Below are positions 35,337-47,203 of a DNA stretch of 64,000 nucleotides, piece by piece. Each line of letters opens with the position of its first letter. The first letter of the stretch is position 1. The notes beneath the pieces are model-generated. The model worked only from the letters and a program-made list of their open reading frames with translations. It was not told where the DNA came from and did no database searches. This DNA is from Allium sativum. Taxonomy: Eukaryota; Streptophyta; Magnoliopsida; Asparagales; Amaryllidaceae. The position numbers were made by a program, and so were the translations under genes. The stretch spans positions 631,581,303 through 631,645,302 of the forward strand of contig CM060910.1 of assembly GCA_030737875.1 (NCBI GenBank). Direction: 5' to 3'.

Positions 35337-36363
35337 GTGTTATTAGAGCAATTGGTTTAGTAATAACCTTGGCTATGTGGCGTAACTCGATAGAGATTGG
35401 GTTTATTAATACCCTAGATTGAGTTTGAACGTATATATATGAAAGAGCGTATTTGTAGATTTCATATACAAATGTTTTGTATGTGTTATTTGTTCAGTTC
35501 AATTTTGAATTGGCAATGGACACGATATTGTTTTGTAATGAGGGTAAAAGAAATATTTTTGCCCAAATTATATTTTTATATAGAAAAGAAATAATTTTAT
35601 AAAATTATTGATATTGGTTTGTTTAATTGATTTGAATAGAATTCAAATGGAAATTTAAATGGTTTAGTATAACCCAAGGAGAATTTCGCATTGAGTTTGT
35701 GAATGAAATTTTTAATATGGAATTAAATGATTCGGAATTTAAGTTAAAGTTAAATAAAAATAAAAAGGTGAAAAGTGAATTAATTGGAAGATTAGTTAGT
35801 TAATTGAATATAAATTCAATTGGTTAGTGTTATGTTGATTGCTGATTGTTGTTTGTTGGATAATAGATTGGTTGAATAAAAATTCATCAAGATTTGAACG
35901 AATTAAAATCCAAGAGAATGAATTCTAATGGAATAAATTTGAAAAAAAATCAAATATGAAATGAAATTAAATAATTTGATCTTGTATATGTTATTGCATT
36001 GTGAATTGAGTTAGTGCAGGCTCGAAAGAGAAAGAGCTGTTAATTGATTTGCTTGGTTATTGGAGATTGAGTTGCCCAACAAATAGGTAAACCTTGATAT
36101 TGTTGATTGGAGTATTGATTTTACCCCTGAGTTGGGCAGCCGCTTGGCAATTGTTTTCTTTTGGTTGATGTGAGGCGCAAGGTGGCATTTGTGGTTATAC
36201 CGATCGAACCGTATAAAGATGATGCTGACGAATTTTTCATAAAATTTTAAAACTTAGAATATTTTTGATATTATTTTAAAAAAATTACTTTGAAAATTAT
36301 TGGATTTGGTGCATTCTTCTTACTTAGTAATTTCAGGGACAAAATTCTATTAAGGGGGAAGAA
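35337..36363 (+). mobile_element. Internal region of the family 1 element, 1.03 kb, non-coding
   Basis: Bounded by the primer binding site and a polypurine tract AAGGGGGAAGAA (36352-36363). It aligns with the reverse complement of 7314-8914. There is no gag-pol frame; just before the polypurine tract is TTTCAGGGACAAAATTCTATT, the nucleotide context that ends pol in Tekay/Del-like chromoviruses. Confidence 0.75.
35338..35349 (+). promoter_or_regulatory. Primer binding site, degenerate
   Basis: TGTTATTAGAGC, 10 of 12 bases of TGGTATCAGAGC, one base after the LTR end GTTACA at 35336. Confidence 0.7.
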
Positions 36364-37300
36364 TGTAACGACCCGGATTTTTTTGGGTCATTTGAAGTGG
36401 AATATTTAAACTTGTTTTAAATATTTTATTTGGAATATTAATGGATTTTGATATAGAATTCATTAATTAAACAACGTTTTAATGTTTTAATTTATATTTA
36501 ATTTAAAATGAGTGCGTAATGTCATGATAGTTCGTAATATTGAGTTTTGAACTTCAATTGAATATACATAACCCATTTTAAGTCGGAATTTTATGAAACA
36601 AGAAACCTTAGGATCCGTTTGATTATAATTTTCTAATGGAAGAGAAAATTCGAGATATATATGGTAAGTTATGTCCAAATCAAATTTTAAAATAGTCGCT
36701 ATGAAAATCATTAATAAACGATAGTGTTTATTAAATAAATTGTATAAGGATTTCTATGTAATTAGAATATCGTTTAACTTGAAAATGTTAAAATGGAGTT
36801 ATAATTTCATATTGGTTTATATTTGAAATTTGTATATTATTTTATTTAGATATACAATGATGAATATTATTTAATGTAACTGTTTTGTAATTTATAATAT
36901 TATATCTATATTATATAAGTGTTAGAAATAGCTGTTTTTCAAACAACCTCCATTTTTGACGAAATGAATTTTATTGGAATACGCATGATGAGTTATTGCT
37001 AGTTTTCCAGTTGGATTCAATCAGAGTTTTTTGTGATTATGCGATATTTAATTGGGAACCGATAAATATATTGAAATTAAAATAATGGCATTATGCAAAC
37101 AGAGTCAGAATTTAACAAAATTTATTTCATTGGGTTAGGAACATCAAGACGCAGCGGTACATCCGTTTTCATTTCATTTGGAGTTTGCACGTGACGTTCT
37201 GCATATATAATGTTCAACATAAATAACGGTAATGATCGGGTTTGTTGATTCATAGTTATCTAGATAATTTGCCAGTATTTGGTTTAAGAAAAAAAGAATA
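36364..37300 (+). mobile_element. Family 1 3' LTR, truncated
   Basis: Starts TGTAACGACCCGGATTTTT directly after the polypurine tract. It aligns with the first ~0.9 kb of the LTR read from 7313 on the minus strand (AAACAACCTCC.TTTT.GACGAAA, TTGGGA.C). Homology fades near 37300, and the rest of the LTR is missing. Confidence 0.7.
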
Positions 37301-37444
37301 AAATAAACGTTACACTCATGAAATGAAATGCAGAGATAATTAGAAAAAAACTCATTGATTTATTCAAACGACAAATGTGAAACAAGTATACAAAAAAAAA
37401 TTATGGGTGAACAGAGGGCAGTCAATATTGTACCAACCAACTAA

Positions 37445-40137
37445 TTCATGATTGATTGAACCTATGTTATGCATGGTCCCTTCTTTGTCTCGTTTATAAT
37501 TTGGGCTAATATGCAGGCCCAATGACTTTATGTGATTAATGCGAACGAACAAAACGGGGGTAACGTTGGGATTATTATTAAAATTATAACATGTTAATGA
37601 TGAAGGTGGGCCCATAACCATATAAATGGTTAAGGCCATGAAATGGTATAATCTATATACCAAAAATCATGAACCTAATTTAGAGGGAAAGCGGGCCATA
37701 ACAATAGTTGTTGATAATGTACATTAAAAGAGTAATTATGGCACAATTAAATTGGGAATAATTTACATATAAGCGGGCCATAACAATAATTGTTGATAAT
37801 GTACATTAAAAGAGTAATTATGGCACAATTAAATTGGGAATAATTTACGTATAGAATTTGTCATAAATGAGAAATATGTAAATTGTAGAAAATATGAATA
37901 TGCTTAACCCGAGGTTAGATTGAGTTGTGGTGTAAAACTGCCCGGACCCGCCCGGCTGTCCAGTAACCACAACAATACCTATCTAATGTGAGAGGTTAAG
38001 GCATTGAGCCCAATAAGAACCCGAGGTTAGACTGAGTTGCGGTGTAAAGCTGCTCGGAACCGACCGGCACATCCAGTGACCACAACAATACCTGTCTAAT
38101 GTGAGTGGTTGGTGCTTTAATAAATGAATTATAGCTAAGACAAGATTTGGTAGGGTTAAGTTAATTTTAGAACATTTAACCATTATAACATGTTAATTAG
38201 ACAGGTGGGTGAGGTTAAGTACATTTAGAACACTTAACCGATATAACATGTTAGTTAAACAGACAGTAGGGTTAAGTTAACTAAGGAAACACTTAACCGT
38301 TATAACATGATTAGTTAAACAGGTGGTGGGGTTAAGTTAACTAAGGTAACACTTAACCAATATATATATATATATATAATATGTCGTGTGGTAGGGTTAA
38401 GTAACACAAGAGGATACACTTAACCAACATAACATGATTTGTGGCAGGGTTAAGTAACACAAGAGGATACACTTAACCAATATATATAACATGATGAATG
38501 GGAAAGGTTAAGTAACGCAAGAGGGCAACACTTAACCATAGTAACATGACAAGTAGATGGGTTAAGTTAACTTGAATTGATTGGTGACACTTAACCAATA
38601 CAACCTAAGGAACACATGGAGTTAAGTTAACGAGAAATTCTTAACCAATGTAACCTAATGAATGAACAGGGTTAAGTTAATAAATCACACTTAACCAATC
38701 CAACATGATAAGTGAGAAAGGTTAAGTTAATAAGAAACATTTAACCATCATGACATGACGAGTAGGAGGGTTAAGTACATATCGGGTTGGTGGGTAATAT
38801 TAGTAAATATAGGCCCACACACTTAACCATTAATACACATGCTTGAATCCGTGGGAAGGTTAAGTACATGTCGGGTTGGTGGGTAATATTAGTAAATATA
38901 GGCCCATAAAACTTAACCATTAAATACACGTGCTTGAATCGGTAGAAGGGTTAAGTACACGTCAGGGTTGGTGGGTAATATCAGTGAATATAGGCCCACA
39001 AACTTAACCATTAGGAAACCCTAGTAACGGGGACCCATTTTAGCAGTAACCCACATAGATGTATCATGGTACCCTGAAACTAGGCAGGGTGGGGGCACGT
39101 TTACTGGGCTGATTATAAGCGGTCAAAGCGATGGCGGTTGGTGCAGCAGTGTAGGTTCTAACGGAGTGCGGGCATGCACACACTCCGAAGCAGAAAAAGC
39201 AGGCACTAGGCATCAGTAGTATGCACTATGCACTCTAGAATTGTGTTGGGTCGCCACCATGGGACTTGATACACCCCATGGTGGGACCAGCATAGGTATC
39301 TACAATCAAGTGGGGGCCGTATGACACATGGAACATCAATGCAAGTAGGGAGCCGATCGATAGGGTAGTAAGGGTACATCAAACATATTCATGGCAATTG
39401 GGCTGATTGAGGTGGAATCCTCATAATCGATGTACACCTGAAGGCTACCACAATTGCGGGGATTGGGATCACGTTGTAATTATTATCATTGTATATGGAC
39501 TACTACTTGAGTCACTAGTTAGCCGGTGCAGGGACGTGGAAATCAGAATAACAGGGTAGTAGCGAAGTAGAGAAATAGAAATGAGTGTTGTTATATATTT
39601 TGCCTTGGCCTGTCTTATGATATCTTGATACTATAGCATTGTCCAACTTTCGGTTATTCATGTCATGATCTTTGCTTCCTGTTTAAATGGTAGTAATAAC
39701 TGGACTTACCAGACTTATTGTCTGACCCACTTTCTTACGTCTTCTTTTCTTCCGTTTTCCCCCCCAGGTCCGCAGGGAGGGAATGTTACCACTTAGCTCA
39801 GTTTTCTTTCCAAGCTCGAAGATAGTCGATGTATTGCTCTCTTTTTTCCACTGCTATGGCTGGCTCATATTTTACTTCGGGAATATCATCGTGATTTGAT
39901 GCTTCTTATATACTTGGTAGATTTTGAATCAAGACAGAAATTTTATGTAATACTTTTAAGTATGATTTAATCAAGTGTTGTAAAAGCTTGACTGAATTAA
40001 ATTGTTAATAAAATGAATTTATTTTCCGCTGCTTTATTTGTCTGTCTTGTAATTTATCTGCATCTTTTACCTATAATGCTCCACCAAAGTTAAGGCATTC
40101 CCTTTGTGAGTGATCTTAACGGAGGCGGGGTGTTTCA
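37445..40137 (+). repeat. Family 2 5' LTR, lacking about its first 2.1 kb
   Basis: From TTCATGATTGATTGAACC to GGCGGGGTGTTTCA. It matches 48913-51618 throughout, including the duplicated CCCGAGGTTAG unit, the hairpin array and the ACCCTGAAACTAGGCAGGGT block. The sequence 37301-37444 before it is unrelated. Confidence 0.85.
38152..39015 (+). repeat. Hairpin-unit array, 14 units, 5' LTR
   Basis: Fourteen consecutive units, each opening with GGTTAAGT(TAA) and closing with (AC)ACTTAACC, the two ends being inverted repeats of each other, separated by spacers such as AACATGATTAGTTAAACAG. Unit length varies from about 45 to 80 bases. The last three units are longer and share TCGGGTTGGTGGGTAATAT. Confidence 0.9.
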
Positions 40138-40139
40138 CT

Positions 40140-40151
40140 TGGTATTAGAGC
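40140..40151 (+). promoter_or_regulatory. Primer binding site of the family 2 element
   Basis: TGGTATTAGAGC, one change from TGGTATCAGAGC, two bases after the LTR end. Confidence 0.85.
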
Positions 40152-40486
40152 TGAAGGTTACCGGATCAGATAAAAGATTTGAAAAATTACTTTCAAAACG
40201 GTTTTAAAAGAAGCATTTTCAAAAGAAAAGTTTTGTTTTAAAGGCGTGTTCCCCAAAGCCATATGCACTATCTTTTGATCCTCTGTTTGAATCCTTATTT
40301 CCTTCTTTCCTGAGTCTCTGGGGCTCCTGGCTTTCTAGGAGGTAACCTCATCGCGGCATGGTTCTGTAGGCTTGACGAGACTACGACACCTGTCAAAGGA
40401 CAAATAAGTGTCCGACTTCTATCTATAGCCGCAGTAGTTTCACCTGCGGTTAATTTTCTTTCGAGCTTTGTAGGATTTTCCGTGCG

Positions 40487-40640
40487 ATGGAGGCAGCTAT
40501 CGAGAGACCTGTCAACATGTTTCACAAGAATGGAAAAGATGAGAATGAGGAAGTTTGGATAAGGAGCACTGCTTATCATCCTATGACAGAAAAGGGTGAG
40601 TAGGATTTAGAAGACCTTTTGAGGAAATGTTAGCATGGCA
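40487..40640 (+). pseudogene. Gypsy integrase core remnant
   Basis: The frame from 40487 (39 codons to TAG at 40601) ends WIRSTAYHPMTEKGE. STAYHPxTxG is the conserved integrase core segment next to the catalytic Glu in Ty3/gypsy elements. Immediately after the stop the same frame reads DLEDLLRKC, again matching the segment that normally follows. The upstream part (MEAAIERPVNM) is not integrase, so a deletion has joined a different sequence to the core. It is non-functional. Confidence 0.6.
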
Positions 40641-40708
40641 CAACAGAAGTTGTAGTGCCGAGTATACTAGATGGAGAAGAGGTGGAACGAGAGGCGACGG
40701 TGAAATGA

Positions 40709-40876
40709 GTTCCAACTCATATTTTGGAAACAGAAATTAAGAAGCTACGTAATCGTGAAGTTAAGACAGTCAGAGCACAATGGAGTGAAGCTCAAGAAGA
40801 TGCGACTTAGAAGACTGAAGATAAGACATGCGCATCATACCCTTTTCTTGAGGATATATCCTTGATCTTTTTATAG
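40709..40876 (+). pseudogene. Chromodomain remnant at the former pol C-terminus
   Basis: The frame reads VPTHILETEIKKLRNREVKT, then VRAQWSEAQEDAT, a TAG at 40808-40810 where chromodomains usually carry Trp, then KTEDKTCASYPFLED. This is the integrase C-terminal to chromodomain region of Tekay/Del-like chromoviruses (LRN block, V.W, EDAT(W)E, YP.L.). The chromodomain normally steers integration toward heterochromatin. It lies about 100 bases after the integrase scrap, so several hundred bases of pol between them are deleted. Confidence 0.65.
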
Positions 40877-41439
40877 GAATCTTATGCATACTTGTTTCTA
40901 TCTTTTTAGGTATATCCTCTAGGTCATATCTTCGATCCTTAGGTAGGTATAAACCTATGGTTGAAACATGTGTTTGAGACATGTTATGTTTGGTGGATGC
41001 AAGTGTTTGCTAGTGGTTGCTCGTGGATGCATTTACACACATTAGGCACTAGATCGGCTCAGTCACCTTTTCATATTGCATATGGATCCAAGTGCATATG
41101 TTTGTATATGGATTAAAACTTGATGTTTTAGCATATGGATGTTGCATATGGATGAATGAATATGCACACATATAGTATTTACATGACTAGGGATGCTTGC
41201 ATACATATTGGACGCATGACACTCTCATGATTCGCATTAAGGAGGTCAACTGAATCAGTGGACCACCTGATCTTTTGCATTAGTATTGGGACATATACAC
41301 ACACTTTTGCATATGTTCATTTTGCATTAGAAATCTTTTTAAGGACAATGAATGCTTGTGGATGATGCTTGAGTAGATGGGCGATTGGCTGGTAGGACAC
41401 ATTCTTCTTAACTTGAAGATTTCGGGGACGAAATCCTTT

Positions 41440-41452
41440 AAGGAGGGGAGAA
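41440..41452 (+). promoter_or_regulatory. Polypurine tract of the family 2 element
   Basis: AAGGAGGGGAGAA directly before TGTAACACCCCG. It is preceded by TTTCGGGGACGAAATCC, the usual pol-end context. Confidence 0.88.
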
Positions 41453-41710
41453 TGTAACACCCCGTATTTTCTGTTAACATTAAAATAAAAAATTAAAGAA
41501 TAATTAATTTGAAAAAGAAGAATTAGGTAAAACGGGTTGCGCCATTGCGTTCGTCTCGGAATTCTGCTTGAGATAGAGTCCGAGTTTGCGAAAACTGGAC
41601 TCCGTATCAGAAAGATATCCTTAAATTAAATATTGTAGCAAAACATGAAAAAAGAGGAATGAGAAAAGAATAATGTTTAGCATTGTTCTAAGGTTTGTAA
41701 GAAAAATACT

Positions 41711-41780
41711 TTGTAGCTCATTTGGTTGGAACATGTGACTTGCATACAAGAGGTACAGAGTTCGATCCCCGCCAGCGCCA
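41711..41780 (+). repeat. tRNA-like (Ala-TGC-like) sequence within the LTR
   Basis: TTGTAGCTCATTTGGTTGGA is an A-box-like D-arm, ACTTGCATAC resembles an anticodon arm with TGC, and GAGTTCGATCCCC is a B-box/T-arm, ending GCGCCA. The acceptor strands do not pair well, so a working tRNA is unlikely. It may be a tRNA-derived insertion, possibly a SINE relic. The solo LTR lacks it. Confidence 0.5.
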
Positions 41781-43152
41781 TATTTTTGTTTAGGGGAATG
41801 GCTTAAAAGTGACTTAGTGTGAACGCAGTTCAAAAAGTGGTTTAGTGTGAAAATGGGTAATTGGGAAGATAGATAAAAAGAAAAAATAAATAAATATATA
41901 TAATATACATATATATATATATGACATGTAAGCATCATGTGGCGCATTTTTGTTTAAGGATTGCTTTTTTGAACGTGGCCTTCTCTATTTGGTCTTGGAC
42001 GATTTTTCTGATGTATTGTGTCATTAGGGCTGATTTGTCACCTCCTGGTTGGCTCCTCTTGATGTGAATGGTCTTGATTTATTCTATGATCATCTAACGA
42101 CTCTTATTAAATCAGAATTCTATATAAGCAACCTAAATCTAAACCTAAAATCACACAAATTGGACCTAGAGCCGTCATGCTGCCATGAGATAACCTTGAG
42201 TAGCCGCCACTTGAAGCAAACATAGAGACGATCAAAACTAAATCAAAACTGAATCAAAACAATGATTAACTACATCAAAGGCGAGCATTTCAACTCCAGA
42301 ATTCAGATTTTAAAAATCAAGACTTCTCTATTGTTGTAAGTGCGGTTAATACGGAGATTTAAACATAATTCTTTTTATATCATGGCTTGTATAAATTTGA
42401 ACGTAGAACGATGTCTATATGTGAATTTGATTTATGCTTATATTAATTTGTGGGTGATGAACATGCCAAACTTGATTTATGTTCACGTTTATTTGTTGGT
42501 GATGAACATACTACTGTATACTTTTAATGGTAAAACTTATCATGAAATGGGTGATGAAATCATTCTAGCGTATGTTAACTTGATGGTATAATTTGGTGGT
42601 TACTTGCAAGTTTATGATCTAAATCATATCCTTATGTTGGATCAACATTTATGTATATTTAGAATTATGTTAAGTTGAACCTATTTATGTTGCAAGTTAA
42701 TATGATAAGTGGTGATTAAATGTGATTATTTGTGGCTTATGTTTTAACATACATAAATATGATAAGTGGTGATTTAAATGTGATTATTTGTGGCTTATGA
42801 TTTAACATACATAAGTTAAAATGCTAAGTTGTGATTTAAATATGTTTATAGGCAAAAACTTGATTATGTAAACCTATTTGTTTAAATCTATAACTGTACA
42901 TGTTAGATCCAAGTCAAGATCTACATATATATGCTTTTTGTTAGATCCATTAAGCCCACATGATTTAATATATATATATATATATATATATGTTCATATG
43001 ATTAAATGTAAGTTACATATTTTATGTTAAGTCAAGATCTATACATATGTTCATATGATTAAATGTAAGTTACATGTTTTATGTTAAGTCAAGATCTATA
43101 CATATATTCATATGATTTAGTGCAAGTTACATGTTTTATGTTAGATCCAAGT

Positions 43153-43154
<2 letters not shown>

Positions 43155-43236
<82 letters not shown>
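43155..43236. repeat. TA then TG compound microsatellite
   Basis: About 55 bases of TA followed by about 26 of TG. The apparent YIYIYI/CVCVCV peptide here is an artefact of the repeat. Confidence 0.95.
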
Positions 43237-45389
43237 TCATATGCAAGTTACATGTTTTGTGTTAGATTTAAAACTAGATCTATGTTTATATACATGTTGT
43301 AAAGTGAATTTATGCAAGTTCACATGATTGGATCTAGTCCACACCTATATGTTATTATCAAAATTATACATATTTTGGAAAGGGACATGTCATAATTATG
43401 TCATATGCTAGTTTATATTTGAAGTTATGTCCACACATGCCTAGATCTACATATTAACATGTTTAGGCTGATGTTTAGCTAAGTCTAAATTATATGCAAG
43501 TTCATGTGACATAGTAAATTATATGTGATAACCCCAAACCCCCGTACGACGGTGGCAAGGGTAATCTTTGGAATATAACACATAAATAGTAACAGCAGAA
43601 TAAAATAAATCATTACACAGATAATGAACAGCAAAGTACACTGGATAAATATAACCATCAGAGTTACACAGTATAACAGGATCATACTTAGCACAAAATA
43701 CAGTTTCAGTTCAATATAAAATGTCTACAGCGGAATCAAACATAATATATATAACAGTGTCTGAAACAGTAATGATAAAGTCTAGCTCCAGCTCCATAGC
43801 TGTCCAGATTGAGTCTGGTAAAACCTAAATACAAGGCTGCCCGTGTAGAAACGAGGGCACCCGAGTTTGCAAAGTGACAACAAACATCGAGTCAGTCATG
43901 GGACTGGTATGAGAAATCTACTTAACTGATTAAACAACAATAATACGGCAAATCATAAGACCACGCCACTTTCGCGGAACGGGTTTACTCCATTGATTGC
44001 CAGTGCATGTAATAAAACAAATCATTAAACAACGTAATGTTTTTTTGAAAGAATGAAGCCGATATAAGACTCAAGTCCCATCACACAATGCAACGCAAAC
44101 CGGAGGATAGAGTTTTACCTTATATTGGCCAAAATATGCTTGATACGTATAAAACGAAATCACTTGATATTATTACTAGTGTATAAATGTTTCAAAAACA
44201 ATTTCAATCATAAGTATCAATCATAGGCGGCATGGGTACCATATATCATGTCGCCATATATATATATATATACAATCAAAACCGCACGATGTCGTATTTG
44301 GAAATTGGATTTCCGTCATGAACCAGGGCAAAAGATAGTCCTTACCGAATTCGAGACAATCTAGCCAACCATGTCTCAGGGCAAGTACTCTGTCAAGCCC
44401 TTGGATCATCAGGGTCGGTGCACACGGAGTGAATTAAAATGCCTGAACAATGCGTCTCCCCGCCCTATGGGGAGTAAATGAGCTCTATGACTCCATATCC
44501 GAGGCGCCTTGCATTCCAACAACCACACAGGTGAAAAATATATAAATGTCAGCCAGTTTAAGCACTGACACCACCTCTAGCTAGAAAGAGACGCATGTTC
44601 TCCCTGAGTCCTTCTCCCGTTTCTGGTTCATACCGGGGTGTGAGACTCGCGAATCCACGCTATACACAAAGCTATGCCACACAGGCCGTGCTTTGGTCAT
44701 TAACCACAAGACTTTGCTTTTCAACAGAAGCCTTGATCATCTGCCACTTAGGCATGCCACACAGGCAATTCACTCCATGCGACTGATTTCTATCGATATA
44801 TAACCTCTGAGCTCGTACGTCTCAGAGAAGGGCGTTAAGCAAGAGAATAAATTCTCCGCCGCCAAACAAATATATATTTAAGAGAGATCAATCAGCACAG
44901 AATAAAATCCAATGTCAGACACACAGTCCATTTACAAGTCCGTTCTGGGTCTGAACGAAACCGGAGGCACCTGATTCCTCGCATATCTGTACAATCAACA
45001 CGTACGTCCGGACGGCTACTACTTCGGCCCCTTGAAGGTAGCTACTCCAATCATGAACCTCAGTAGCGCCCATCCATCCGATGTGAAGATCGTCGGTATT
45101 GAACCGTCTTCAGATCTTCGACTTCGAATCGCCGATCAATTATTTGAAATGAGAATTAACTCGCCCTTTTCAAATAATTCACGTATATTAGAATTCAAAT
45201 CAATTCTTTCCATGGTTAAATTATTCGACACTCACATTTCAGTTCTTTAGTATAATTTTCATGTCAAACACATTCAACCATCAAATATCAAGCAAACCAA
45301 GCAAAATTGGTTTATTTCCATTTCATATCGCTTATAATATTTTATAATGATTTTTCGCCATTTTTATTTATTTAAAAATGGCCCTATTT

Positions 45390-45869
45390 AATTAAACGAC
45401 GTTTCAGGTCGTGCCGTGGCACTGGCGCTGTTTTTCTTTAGATTTGTTTTACACATATCTGAAAATCTAACCATTGGATCTTAACAAAATTTATATCGTT
45501 GGAAAGATCTCTCAAAAGCGAACCCAACGGTTCCAGTTTCGTCAAAATCCGATGGTCGGATCTTTCGGTATAATCGTTTGAAGTTACGATTTCAAAACGC
45601 GAACTGCAGTGGCTCGATTCGTTTTAATTTAATTTATATATATATATATATAATCCATTCTGGCGTTGTTTTTATTCAGTTTTGAATTAAACATTCCTCA
45701 CGATCCAACCGTTGGATCCTAGCAAATTTCATATCGTTGGAAAGATATTTCCAAAGCGAATCCAACGGTTCCGGTTCCGGGGAAATCCGATGGTCGGATC
45801 TCTCGGTATAATCGTTTAAAATTACGATTTCAAAACGCGAACTGCAGCGGCTCGATTCGTTTTAATTTA

Positions 45870-45880
<11 letters not shown>
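45390..45880 (-). repeat. Duplicated ~240-bp LTR module
   Basis: Two tandem copies containing GATCCGACCATCGGAT-like, CCGTTGGATTCGCTTT-like and ATCTTTCCAACGATAT-like segments (seen here in reverse complement), separated by TA microsatellites. The same pair occurs at 55385-55850 and 61845-62290. Confidence 0.8.
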
Positions 45881-45915
<35 letters not shown>

Positions 45916-46189
45916 CATTCGGCTATTTCTAAATCGTTTTCACTTCAAATATTTCACTAACGTCTTTAAATTTCAGAAAATTTCGACATAACCTCCTTTG
46001 TACGGGAAGGGTCGGGAAAATCCCCAAACAGCCTCATAAGGCTTCTCATCTCAAAAAGAAAAAGCCAAGCGGCTAGCCAATCGGCTCATAAAATCATCAT
46101 ACCCAAGCAAAACAGTAAATATGTACCTGTTTGTCGGGCATACAATTTTATTCCTCTTCTCTAGCCTCTTTGCTATAACCTGTTCAATA

Positions 46190-46860
46190 TATCATACATG
46201 TATATTTGTGCGATTCTAATCACTTTTCAATTTTCAATTTTCAATTCACGAATATTTATTTGAACAAGTGGTTATTTTAACACTTCATATTTCGTATAAA
46301 GATAATATTTTTAGCGAACAAAAGTATATTTCAACTCATGACTATTTTATTTAGCTCATATACATGTTAAAAATAATATTCATAACCAATAAATATTTAT
46401 TTCAACACTTGCGTATTTTTAGCGAGTTTTATACGTGATAAAAATGATATTTTTATCATCAAAAATATTTATTCTACACACGAATGTTTTTAACACTTCA
46501 TATTTTCAATAGAAATGTAAATTTTATTGTTCAATCTTTTTATTCAACACATGAATGTTTTTAACACTTCATATTTTCAATAGAAATGTAAAATTTATTG
46601 TTCAATCTTTTTATTCAACACATGAACCTTTTTCAATACATGAATAACTCAACATATGAATATTTCCACACATGGATATTTTATATAGTTCGTACATATA
46701 ATAAAGATGTGATTTTTATTGTTAAAACAATTTATTTATTCAACACATGAATTTTATTCAACACATGAATGGGGTTTCAGCACTTGTATATAGTTTCAAC
46801 ACATGAAAATAATTTCAACACATGAAAATAATTCTAACACATGAATATTATTGAAAATTT
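46190..46860 (-). repeat. CAACACATGAAT-type degenerate tandem array
   Basis: Irregular repeats of (T)TCAACACATGAAT and CACTTCATATTTTCAATAGAAATG, the reverse complement of the wording of the 114-bp arrays at 54521 and 60987, at a comparable distance from the LTR start. Confidence 0.75.
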
Positions 46861-47166
46861 CGACACCATAACGGCAGGGTAGTTAAACCGACACCATCCC
46901 GAAGACGGCTCCTCGATCTACCTTAAAACCTTGCGGTTTTTGACAATGGGGATTCATGCATCTAGTTCGCACACAGACGAGCATGTTTTATTTTCTTTTT
47001 CCACAAACTAATCCTATGTGGTTTCAACCAAAATAATTCTCAACACAAATGGGTATCTTTCAACCACTTTCAACCACATATAATTCTAGTCAACCATTCG
47101 CTATCAAGCGATTTTCACACCAATCACAACCAATAAATATCGTCCATGGTTTTTGGACGAGAGGCG

Positions 47167-47203
<37 letters not shown>

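Larger units (their letters stand above)
41453..43523 (+). repeat. Family 2 3' LTR, first part
   Basis: Starts TGTAACACCCCGTATTTTC. Its first 150 bases parallel the solo LTR start at 31015 (CCATTG.GTTCGTCTC, AATTCTG.T.GA.AT). It continues to 43523, where it is split by the inverted LTR, and resumes at 48891. Confidence 0.85.
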
